Below, one piece after another: positions 1 to 6,053 of a stretch of DNA of 6,053 bases. The stretch covers positions 1 to 6,053 of the forward strand of contig QNCH01000105.1 of the NCBI GenBank assembly GCA_003645745.1, given 5' to 3'. The translations under genes and the position numbers were made by a program. How positions within the stretch are numbered: position 1 is the stretch's first letter; each line of letters opens with the position of its first letter. Origin of the DNA: Candidatus Omnitrophota bacterium. GTDB taxonomy: Bacteria; Omnitrophota; Gorgyraeia; B26-G9. The notes under the pieces are model-generated. The model was not told where the DNA came from, did no database searches, and saw only the letters and a list, made by a program, of their open reading frames with translations.

Positions 1-2483
1 TGATCAAGATCAACAATTCTTCGGATTAATCCCACTAAAGCGGTAAGCGCGCTCTTTGGGCTTCTGGTATTTACCTTTTCAATATGTGCATAAACTTCCC
101 ATATTCTTAACGGCGCTAATGTCGGCTTCTTCTCATTAACCAGATCAAAAACTTCTTTAATCATTTGATACGTTACTTCTCTACGCCTATATGGCTGGCT
201 GTAATAGATAGAAAGCGCTTTGATTTCATCCTTATTTTCTTCTAAGAAGATTTTGAAATCTTTGATCAGATTCTCTGCCTGTTCTTTTGCCTGTGTATCC
301 CAACCGGTGAATGTCACCTTGTCAATATTGACCGTATCGATTATCTGCTCAAATGTCTTGCGAACATTTTCAAGATATTCATTGAGTTCACCGGTAAACA
401 TTTTTTGCGCGTGCTTTGCCAGCTCACCTTGAACTTTTTTACGTTTTTCATCCGGCGCGGTATCTGTATCCTCTTTAAAGATTTCTTTAACCTTTTCCTC
501 AATCTTGTCTGGATTATGAGCGTCAAGAAGGCGGTTAACGACTACACCTAATGGAATGCCTCCTGACAACTCTTTGATCTTATTTTGCTGAGCTGGTGTA
601 ATTTGCCTATCCATGCGGGCAATGCGGTTAGCAAGTGATAAAAAGGTATTTTCATCCTGCGCTCCCATCAAAACAGCGCCAAGCAAATCTTTTAAAGGAA
701 CAGTAGGTTCACGTTCTAAGGGACGGCTGTCTGTTTTAAGCGATTTTGTAACACCCACTGCGTCAACAATGATAAAATGTGTCTTATTAGCCTTTGCCGA
801 AGGAGTTACTTTTTTAAGATCGTCTCCCCCAAGAGTGCGTGTTCCCCGGCCTTTCATCTGCTCAAAATAATTACAGCTCCTTACATCTCTCATAAACAGT
901 AAGCATTCAAGAGGTTTTACATCTGTACCTGTGGCGATCATATCAACTGTTACGGCAATACGCGGATTGTATGAATTGCGGAATTGCGCCAATATTGATT
1001 TAGGATCCTCATCTGATCGATAAGTAATCTTTTTGCAGAAATCATTGCCTTCGGCAAATTCCTCACGGACAATTTCAATAATGTCATCAGCATGGCTATC
1101 TGTTTTAGCAAATATCAAGGTTTTAGGGATCTCGTTACGTCCGGGGAAAATTTCGGAAAGTTTATTCTTAAAGGCTTTGATAATGTTGCGAATCTGGCGG
1201 GGATTAACCACGTCTTTATCAAGCTGTTTACCCGCATATGTTACTTCTTCATCTAACTGTTCCCAGCGCTTCCTTCGGGTAAGTTTTTCACGAATGTCAA
1301 TGTATTCTTTGGCCTCAATACACGCGCCTTGAGAAGTAATCTCTGTTTCAATGGTATACACGTCATAACCGACATTGACGCCATCCGCCACAGCACGCTC
1401 ATGGGAGTATTCGCTCACAATATTTTCATTAAAGAATCCAAATGTTCTTTTGTCCGGCGTTGCTGTAAGCCCTATAAGGAATGAATCAAAATATTCAAGT
1501 ACCTGACGCCATAAGTTATAAATAGATCGGTGGCATTCATCAACCACTATAAAATCAAAAAATTCTACGGGTACTTTTTCATTATAAACAACCGGCATTG
1601 GCTTTTTTGGCTGAAACAGCTCATTCGGATTAGTTTCTTCCGCCTTTTCGTCTAGTTCTTCGCCTTTTAGAATTGAATAAAGCCGCTGGATAGTACAGAT
1701 GCACACTTGGCTGTCTTTTGCTACATAACTGGATTTAAGGCGCTGGACATTATAAAGCTCAGTAAATTTACGATTATCATCACTGGGGGTATAGGCCATA
1801 AATTCCTGTTCAGCCTGTTCGCCAAGATTTTTTGTGTCTACAAGAAAGAGTATTCTTTTTGCGTTCGCGAATTTTAACAAGCGATAAATAAACGTGATAG
1901 CGGTGTATGTTTTACCGCTACCTGTTGCCATTTGGATCAGCGCGCGTGGGAAGTTATCTTTAAATGACTTATCAAGGTTCTCAAGGGCAGAAGTCTGGCA
2001 ACCACGAAGGCCTTGCTTTTCTAAAACAGGCAAATCCAATATCCTTGATCTCAATGATTTTCCATAGGTCATCCATTCTTTGAATGTCTTCGGACGATGA
2101 AATGAAAAGACCTGGCGTGCCCTGGGTTTTGGATCCCTGAAATTTGTAAAGCGGGTAATTTCTCCCGTGCTTTCATAGACAAAAGCCAAAACATCATTAT
2201 TAACATACTTAAGCTGTGCTTGTGCATAGGCTTCAGCCTGTGATTCATGCACAGTTAAACGATATCCTTCTGTCTCGGGTTTTGCCTCTATTATGCCAAG
2301 TGGCTTTTTGTCAACAAACAGCACATAATCAGCAGGGCCGATATCTGTAGGATATTCACGCACAGCAATTCCTATTCCCGCACTCCAGTCTATGGCTTTA
2401 CGATCCTGTACTTTCCAACCTGATGCCGCAAGCATCCTGTCAATCTTATCTCTTGCTATTTGTTCAGGGTTTTGATTTACCAT
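1..2483 (-). CDS. hsdR: Type I restriction enzyme R subunit, EcoEI-like, 3' end off the left edge
   Basis: Motor and nuclease subunit of a type I restriction system: it would use ATP to translocate DNA and cut unmethylated DNA in complex with HsdM and HsdS. The frame is open for 827 codons and I found no frameshift. The N-terminal PD-(D/E)xK nuclease shows D52, E66-A67-K68 and the QxxxY motif Q82/Y86. The helicase motor has Walker A MATGSGKT (185-192), DECH (315-318), TATP (340-343) and motif VI QMKGRGTR (542-549). From about residue 600 the helical C-terminal domain of EcoEI-type R subunits begins, including a recognisable FLEENKDEIKAL stretch. Family members are often near 900 residues, so perhaps 70-100 are missing (inference). 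ATG at 2481-2483 has a good ribosome binding site and lies 14 bases after radC. All key residues seen are intact, so the subunit looks functional. Type I assignment is strong; specificity cannot be told. Confidence 0.95.
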   Translation of the reverse strand, partial: MVNQNPEQIARDKIDRMLAASGWKVQDRKAIDWSAGIGIAVREYPTDIGPADYVLFVDKKPLGIIEAKPETEGYRLTVHESQAEAYAQAQLKYVNNDVLAFVYESTGEITRFTNFRDPKPRARQVFSFHRPKTFKEWMTYGKSLRSRILDLPVLEKQGLRGCQTSALENLDKSFKDNFPRALIQMATGSGKTYTAITFIYRLLKFANAKRILFLVDTKNLGEQAEQEFMAYTPSDDNRKFTELYNVQRLKSSYVAKDSQVCICTIQRLYSILKGEELDEKAEETNPNELFQPKKPMPVVYNEKVPVEFFDFIVVDECHRSIYNLWRQVLEYFDSFLIGLTATPDKRTFGFFNENIVSEYSHERAVADGVNVGYDVYTIETEITSQGACIEAKEYIDIREKLTRRKRWEQLDEEVTYAGKQLDKDVVNPRQIRNIIKAFKNKLSEIFPGRNEIPKTLIFAKTDSHADDIIEIVREEFAEGNDFCKKITYRSDEDPKSILAQFRNSYNPRIAVTVDMIATGTDVKPLECLLFMRDVRSCNYFEQMKGRGTRTLGGDDLKKVTPSAKANKTHFIIVDAVGVTKSLKTDSRPLEREPTVPLKDLLGAVLMGAQDENTFLSLANRIARMDRQITPAQQNKIKELSGGIPLGVVVNRLLDAHNPDKIEEKVKEIFKEDTDTAPDEKRKKVQGELAKHAQKMFTGELNEYLENVRKTFEQIIDTVNIDKVTFTGWDTQAKEQAENLIKDFKIFLEENKDEIKALSIYYSQPYRRREVTYQMIKEVFDLVNEKKPTLAPLRIWEVYAHIEKVNTRSPKSALTALVGLIRRIVDLD

Positions 2484-2490
2484 AAGTTAT

Positions 2491-2495
2491 TCCTT
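2491..2495 (-). promoter_or_regulatory. Ribosome binding site of hsdR
   Basis: AAGGA on the minus strand, 7 bases before the hsdR ATG and inside the 14-base gap after the radC stop. It fixes the hsdR start and supports translation of hsdR from the radC transcript, because there is no room for a separate promoter in the gap. Confidence 0.75.
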
Positions 2496-2497
2496 CG

Positions 2498-3196
2498 TTA
2501 TATTTCCCCTTCATCCGCGAAACTGTAATAATTACCGTCACCTATGATAATATGATCAACGAGTTTAATTTCCATCAGCTTCCCTGCGTCGCTCAATTCC
2601 TTGGTGAATTTCTTATCCTGCGTGCTTGGCGTAATGTTCCCACTGGGATGATTATGTGCGCAGATGATTGATGCCGCGAATTTCTGTAAGGCGCTGTGGA
2701 TGATCTCACGCACAATCGGCATAACATGATTTACCGTGCCTGTTGCCGCATCCGCGATATCGATAATCCGATTGTTGCTATCAAGATAGACAACCTTAAA
2801 ACTTTCAGTCTTTAAATCCCGCATCTGCGACATAAGGATATCCTCAATATCCTTGGCTGATGATATTTTTTGTTTACCTGCACTTGACTCATCCTCACGA
2901 AACCGTTTGCCTATCTCAAGTGCGGCCTGAATATGAGCAATTTTCGCGTTTCCCAGGCCCTTAAATTCTTTCCAATCGCGCGCGTCCGTATGCGCCATGT
3001 TACGAAATGTACTGAATTTTTTAAGAATCTTGCGGGCAAGGTCAATCGCGCTGGTACCGTTTGTGCCGGTGCGAAGAAGAATAGCCAGAAGCTCTGAATT
3101 CCTCAAAGCCCCAGCTCCCTTTTTGAGGAGTTTCTCTCTCGGCCTATCGTCTGCAGGCCAACTTTTTATACCTGTAGATTTTCTTTCCTTCACCAT
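2498..3196 (-). CDS. radC: RadC family JAMM-domain protein (UPF0758)
   Basis: Full-length RadC-family protein of 232 residues, the usual length. The N-terminus carries the typical W-P-x-D-x-R-P-R-E-K-L-L start (about 13-24) and ELLAILLRTG (35-44). A helix-hairpin-helix region lies at about 78-98, around GLG. The C-terminal JAMM/MPN+ domain has all expected metal and catalytic positions: E131, H181-x-H183-P-S-G, and D194. The family was first linked to DNA repair, but that role is doubtful and the substrate is unknown; members are frequent on mobile and defence-associated DNA. ATG at 3194-3196 follows a purine-rich GAGAAGAGAAGA stretch, a diffuse ribosome binding site. hsdR starts 14 bases downstream, so the two are probably co-transcribed. 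I saw no convincing sigma-70 promoter in the 39 bases between the upstream remnant and this gene, so the transcript may start further upstream. Confidence 0.95.
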   Translation of the reverse strand: MVKERKSTGIKSWPADDRPREKLLKKGAGALRNSELLAILLRTGTNGTSAIDLARKILKKFSTFRNMAHTDARDWKEFKGLGNAKIAHIQAALEIGKRFREDESSAGKQKISSAKDIEDILMSQMRDLKTESFKVVYLDSNNRIIDIADAATGTVNHVMPIVREIIHSALQKFAASIICAHNHPSGNITPSTQDKKFTKELSDAGKLMEIKLVDHIIIGDGNYYSFADEGEI

Positions 3197-3235
3197 TCTT
3201 CTCTTCTCTGTTCTTCACTTAAAATACTGAGCCCT

Positions 3236-3519
3236 TTATAAACCGTTTGCCTCAACTGGCTCGGTTTTCTTCTCTTCCCTCTTAAACGCTGAAATAGCGG
3301 ATGTGATCTCTTTAAACGAAACAGGATAATAGTTCCAGATTTCGACTGATAGATCCACGATCAAAAATTTATCGTTAAGACGCCTCTGATCTTGTAATGC
3401 TGATACACATGCCCGCAAAAGTTAAGCGGCACGTCAGGATCAACATTTTCAGGCAGGTGCGTCATGCAAATATCCTTTGATCCGTTATGTAAATAAAATA
3501 GTTTGTTTGTCTTTATCAT
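3236..3519 (-). pseudogene. Truncated, frameshifted remnant, probably of a calcineurin-like metallophosphoesterase
   Basis: Two overlapping minus-strand frames together read like the C-terminal end of one protein. The first (ATG 3517-3519, stop 3361-3363, 52 residues) contains DICMTHLPE and FCGHVYQHYKI. The second (stop 3236-3238) continues with KFLIVDLSVEIWNYYPVSFKEI. One frameshift between about 3365 and 3400 joins them. A C-GH-x-H motif followed by a V-E/D-x-W-(x)-Y-P-V-S-x-x-E-I tail is what I recall for calcineurin-like phosphoesterases; this is recognition from memory, not a search. The GHxH motif reads GHVY here, so one metal-binding His is Tyr. The N-terminal metal motifs (DxH, GD, GNHD) are absent, and in-frame stops lie at 3526-3528 and 3532-3534, just before the palindromic element at 3548. 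A dead gene is likely; an unrelated small gene from the second frame alone (60 residues) is less likely. Confidence 0.5.
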
Positions 3520-3547
3520 ACGGATCTATCTCTATTTTCCATTTTCC

Positions 3548-3729
3548 TATACTCAAACGTAATAAGTTTGCAAAATTTAAGCGTTTCCCTGTGCCCTAGA
3601 TTGGAACGTTCTGATTGAGTCAAACCGCAAGCGCAACTTGCTGCGTTGAGGATTTGCGAATGAAGAACGTTTCAAGATGCAGTGCAGGGAAATGTCATAA
3701 ATTTACAAACCAATTGCGTTTGTGTGTAT
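3548..3729. mobile_element. Palindromic MITE-like repeat, copy 1
   Basis: A 182-bp imperfect palindrome with no coding capacity. The left end TATACTCAAACG matches the reverse complement of the right end (ATACACACAAACG), and complementarity continues inward along about 75-80 bases per arm: CGTTTCCCTG pairs with the 3' CAGGGAAATG, and GGAACGTTCT with AGAACGTTTC. The centre has GCAAG/CTTGC around a 5-base loop. It is related to the element at 4163-4349 in the same orientation; the first 65 bases differ at only about six positions. Ends beginning with TA are compatible with TA-target elements, but the transposase family is not shown. It could instead be a structured RNA or REP-like repeat. Confidence 0.75.
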
Positions 3730-3830
3730 CTTAGGCCTACCACACCAACTCCCCTGCCATCTGCGCCATAGTCCTACTATAACAAGGCCATTGGCCAGCC
3801 GAAAGTTTTAACAAAAACCTTTGGATACAA
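3730..3830. other. Noncoding spacer downstream of the GIY-YIG gene
   Basis: No gene seen. It holds a short GGCC-ATT-GGCC palindrome (3786-3796), an ATAGT-CCT-ACTAT hairpin near 3768-3780, and a weak AT-rich hairpin at 3802-3822 (AAAGTTTT against AAAACCTTT, one bulge). The last could slow transcription leaving the GIY-YIG gene but lacks the GC stem and T-run of a standard terminator. Confidence 0.3.
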
Positions 3831-4130
3831 TTATTTCTTTGCCATAACCTTATCCAATCTCATCCCTGCGACCAGCAATTCTTTCTGTCTCCGATTCAGA
3901 TGCTTAATCTTGTATTCCGCTTTCATAGCATAGCACAAATACTTATACTTTTTATGCCACACCAACCTTACCGGCCTTCTGCCCCGTGTATACTTGGCCC
4001 CGCGCTTACCTTGATTATGCTCTTTTAAACGCTTTTCAAGATTTAAAGTATATCCTGTATAATAGGTGCCGTCATAACATTCAAGCATATACACAAAAAA
4101 TTTGCTGCTTTGCTTAATTTTTGCTTTCAT
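3831..4130 (-). CDS. Small GIY-YIG domain nuclease (UvrC N-terminal-like, YhbQ-type)
   Basis: A 99-residue protein made almost entirely of one GIY-YIG domain. The GIY strand reads FVYMLEC (12-18, Tyr14). The YIG strand reads YYTGYT (23-28, Tyr24, Gly26). The catalytic Arg is in LEKRLKEHN (R34, followed by H38 and N39), and the metal-binding Glu is in MKAEYKIKHL (E72). All catalytic positions are present, so it is probably an active single-strand or structure-specific DNA nuclease; the true substrate of these stand-alone proteins is mostly unknown. No separate DNA-binding domain is present, although the protein is very basic. ATG at 4128-4130 has only a weak purine stretch (GATAAAGCGAA) before it. 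The gene lies between two copies of a palindromic repeat, which suggests it travels with them (inference). Confidence 0.92.
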   Translation of the reverse strand: MKAKIKQSSKFFVYMLECYDGTYYTGYTLNLEKRLKEHNQGKRGAKYTRGRRPVRLVWHKKYKYLCYAMKAEYKIKHLNRRQKELLVAGMRLDKVMAKK

Positions 4131-4146
4131 TTCGCTTTATCAGCCC

Positions 4147-4175
4147 ATATTATTTTTTGATATATACTCACTCAA
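4147..4175 (-). promoter_or_regulatory. Putative sigma-70 promoter of the GIY-YIG gene, -35 inside the repeat end
   Basis: On the minus strand TTGAGT (4170-4175) and TAATAT (4147-4152) are separated by exactly 17 bases, close to the TTGACA/TATAAT consensus. The -10 box ends 16 bases before the ATG at 4130, giving a short leader. The -35 box is part of the terminal sequence of repeat copy 2. Confidence 0.5.
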
Positions 4176-4349
4176 ACGTAATAGGTTTGTAAAATTTAGG
4201 CGTTTTCCTGTGCCCTATATTGAAACGTTCTGACTTAAGACAAACAGCAGGCGCAGCAGGCTGCGCTAAAGTTTGGACAATGAAGAAGATTTCAAGATGC
4301 AGTGTGAGAAGAACGTCATAAAATTGCAAACCTATTAAGTTTGAGTATA
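4163..4349. mobile_element. Palindromic MITE-like repeat, copy 2
   Basis: A 187-bp imperfect palindrome related to copy 1 at 3548-3729. The left end TATACTCACTCAAACG faces the right end AAGTTTGAGTATA, with a shared inner block TAATAGGTTTG on both arms. The left end carries four extra bases (a doubled ACTC). The centre has a perfect GCGCAGC-AG-GCTGCGC inverted repeat. Inner blocks shared with copy 1 include CCTGTGCCCTA, AACGTTCTGA and TTTCAAGATGCAGTG. A 61-codon open frame across it is a by-product of the palindrome and has no likeness to a known protein. Confidence 0.75.
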
Positions 4350-4357
4350 ACATTAAG

Positions 4358-4430
4358 TTACAATTTGAACGGAATGATTAAATTTCTTAATTCTAATTGA
4401 AAATTAAACCATTTTCATTTCAAATTGTAA
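4358..4430. repeat. AT-rich hairpin with perfect 12-bp arms
   Basis: TTACAATTTGAA (4358-4369) and TTCAAATTGTAA (4419-4430) are perfect inverted repeats 49 bases apart. A nested TTAATT/AATTAA pair (4388-4393 and 4402-4407) lies inside. It sits about 50 bases downstream of the GHKL gene's stop and 8 bases from repeat copy 2. It may end transcription of the GHKL gene or be another small palindromic intergenic repeat; the AT-rich stem is unlike a classical terminator. Confidence 0.5.
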
Positions 4431-4441
4431 ATTATAAATAT

Positions 4442-4462
4442 CAACTCTATACGCTCCACGCT
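4442..4462. repeat. Short imperfect heptad tandem repeat
   Basis: On the minus strand three 7-base units run AGCGTGG, AGCGTAT, AGAGTTG. The first two differ at two bases and the third is more diverged. It lies in the spacer after the GHKL gene and has no evident function. Confidence 0.3.
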
Positions 4463-4480
4463 TATAAAGAACCTTATTTA

Positions 4481-6053
4481 TTAAATTGAGGACTCTATCC
4501 CGGATAATACTGGCTCTATAATCGCTTTGAAATTATCGTTATCTAAAGGTAACGAATACTCAGAATTTGACTTCTCGTTTTTATCCTCTAACCCCATATA
4601 TATTAAATACAAATTATCTGAAGCGCAGCCTTTAACAGCAAAACTGTTAAAAATACTTTTCAATTGTTTCTTAGTCATCTCAGCAACAGACATTCGCCCA
4701 TCATAGATTTCAATATTTTTTTTCTGAGGAATACTGTTATAAACAGCATCATCGAGCTCTTTGGATTTATTCTCTTCGTCTAAGCCCTTCAAGTCCATTA
4801 CAGAAACTCTTAATTCTGCTGCCCGCATAATAAGAGGCCTTATGTGCCTGAAATTTATCATTCGATCCCAGTATCTCCATTCCTTACAATCAGAAAGCGG
4901 CCTGCTTAATGCCAAAACAACACCATTGAAGTCTTCTGAATCTATACTAATTTCTACATCATCCCTTACACTATCTTCAATTATTTTTCTTACCTGCTTA
5001 TATGCCATCATCTTATGCATTATTCTACGATTGTACGCATGATCATCAACAGCCAATTTTATTGTGTAACGCAGAGAAAAACCTGTTTTAGGATCAGGCA
5101 AAGACGTGTCTATCCATTCTTCTCCTATTTTGATTTTTACCGGATCTTTTTTGTAATCTATACTTAGTAATAATCTTTTTATCTGTTTGGCAAGGAGCCC
5201 TGGATTATTTATTATATCCTTGATATCCTTAACCCCTTTAATCTTACCTTGTTTTATCTCTTCTAAAAACAGCCAAAGCACAGCGCGAACTTTAAAACCA
5301 GGCCGCAGATAACGCAGTCCCAATTTAGTAGATAACTTAATCGCAGACTCTTTGTTCTTGGCTCCAGCCAGCCCTGTTTCCATGATTATTAACTGCCCTC
5401 CAAATAAATCTTTAAATGCCTTCTTCTCTTTTTCGCTCGGCAGGTTAAATACAGGCATATTAATCTTAATTTCCGTATACCCTTGTTCTTTTGGTGTCCG
5501 TTCCCTGCTCTCTGCTGTCATCCCGCCTCCCAATGACCAAAGTGCGCTTCTAACTGCGTTCAACCCTATTCCCTCCCCAATATTTTTACCTTTGTAATCT
5601 AACCTCTCTGTTTTACCTCGTTCAAACATTGTTTTCAAGTTGTGTTCGGATAATCCCTTACCATTGTCTCTAACTTTAAATTTTAAGTCACCTGCCCAGG
5701 ATGAAACCGAAACTTTTATTGTTTTTGTTTTAAAAGTATTCAACGCGTCCTGTAAAATAAGCAAAACATCAGCAATCTCTTCTCTTGAGATTCCTTTAGC
5801 CTGCAAGAGCTCTTCTCTTATTTCAGGGACAATTAATAAAACATAATTGCTATCTATATCCTCGATAATTATTTTATTTTCCCCAATCTGAAGAAGACGT
5901 AACTGCTCTTCTGAAAATTTATTTTTATTTACGCGAATTTTAAAAGCATATTTTTGGGCATTTAAAACAACCTCATCCAATACCTCGATTACAAGAGGCA
6001 CAGAAACAGAAGATATTCCGTTTACTGAACCATCAACACTTAATTGAAAATCA
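4481..6053 (-). CDS. C-terminal part of a large GHKL (histidine-kinase-like) ATPase domain protein, 5' end off the right edge
   Basis: The frame is open to the right edge: 523 residues plus stop. The GTG at 5999-6001 has no ribosome binding site and coding-like sequence continues before it (FQLSVDGSVNGISSVS), so I treat the gene as partial. Residues counted from that GTG codon: the N box is LQDALNTF (N88), the G1 box DNGKGL (112-117), the G2-like box GEGIGL (142-147), then a LGGGMTAES strand. These are the ATP-binding motifs shared by histidine kinases, HSP90, MutL and gyrase B. I see no phospho-accepting His (H-box) before the N box; the dimerisation region may be off the edge. An earlier DEVVLNAQKYA (9-19) also looks N-box-like. 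Residues from about 190 to 506 match nothing I recognise; they are soluble, Lys/Glu/Ile rich, with no membrane segment. The role is unknown; a sensor kinase or regulatory ATPase is possible. Confidence 0.75.
   Translation of the reverse strand, partial: DFQLSVDGSVNGISSVSVPLVIEVLDEVVLNAQKYAFKIRVNKNKFSEEQLRLLQIGENKIIIEDIDSNYVLLIVPEIREELLQAKGISREEIADVLLILQDALNTFKTKTIKVSVSSWAGDLKFKVRDNGKGLSEHNLKTMFERGKTERLDYKGKNIGEGIGLNAVRSALWSLGGGMTAESRERTPKEQGYTEIKINMPVFNLPSEKEKKAFKDLFGGQLIIMETGLAGAKNKESAIKLSTKLGLRYLRPGFKVRAVLWLFLEEIKQGKIKGVKDIKDIINNPGLLAKQIKRLLLSIDYKKDPVKIKIGEEWIDTSLPDPKTGFSLRYTIKLAVDDHAYNRRIMHKMMAYKQVRKIIEDSVRDDVEISIDSEDFNGVVLALSRPLSDCKEWRYWDRMINFRHIRPLIMRAAELRVSVMDLKGLDEENKSKELDDAVYNSIPQKKNIEIYDGRMSVAEMTKKQLKSIFNSFAVKGCASDNLYLIYMGLEDKNEKSNSEYSLPLDNDNFKAIIEPVLSGIESSI

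Noticed and set aside
341..526. 61-codon minus-strand open frame
   Set aside because: It overlaps hsdR on the same strand in another frame; hsdR carries the conserved sequence there.
1033..1332. 99-codon plus-strand open frame
   Set aside because: Antisense to the helicase part of hsdR; no sign of an independent gene.
3548..4349. Two-repeat CRISPR array
   Set aside because: Repeats are about 185 bp, diverged, palindromic along their whole length and separated by a gene; they do not fit CRISPR repeat size or spacing.
4168..4353. 61-codon minus-strand open frame
   Set aside because: It lies almost wholly inside palindromic repeat copy 2 and its translation follows the repeat arms; no family likeness and no ribosome binding site.
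4761..5042. 93-codon plus-strand open frame
   Set aside because: Antisense to the GHKL gene, Ser/Leu/Ile-rich as expected of a shadow frame, with no family likeness.
5999..6001. GTG as the true start of the GHKL gene
   Set aside because: No ribosome binding site precedes it and the same frame stays open to the window edge with coding-like sequence, so the start is probably outside the window.

Overview
The window looks like an accessory stretch of a moderately AT-rich bacterial chromosome, probably from an uncultured Gram-negative lineage. Short GIY-YIG genes, palindromic intergenic repeats and large Lys/Ile-rich GHKL-ATPase proteins together recall Candidatus Omnitrophica and similar candidate phyla, but no marker gene is present, so this placement is a weak inference. 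All genes supported here are on the minus strand, so transcription runs from right to left.

Right part (6053 to 4481): the C-terminal 523 residues of a larger protein that enters from the right edge. It has a GHKL (histidine-kinase-like) ATPase domain followed by about 315 residues I do not recognise. Between 4480 and 4358 are an AT-rich hairpin with perfect 12-bp arms and a small heptad repeat.

Middle part (4349 to 3548): two related palindromic elements of about 185 bp, in the same orientation, bracket a complete 99-codon GIY-YIG nuclease gene. The inner end of the upstream copy appears to supply the -35 box of that gene's promoter. Next to the downstream copy (3519 to 3236) lies a truncated, frameshifted remnant that resembles the C-terminus of a calcineurin-like metallophosphoesterase.

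Left part (3196 to 1): a full-length RadC-family JAMM protein gene is followed after 14 bases by a type I restriction-modification R subunit gene (hsdR, EcoEI-like), which runs off the left edge after 827 codons. The spacing and the ribosome binding site imply one transcript. No methyltransferase (hsdM) or specificity (hsdS) gene is in the window; if present they lie beyond the left edge or elsewhere.

The main interest is the repeat–GIY-YIG–repeat unit beside a broken gene, and the RadC–HsdR pairing. I see no CRISPR array, tRNA, rRNA or transposase gene.
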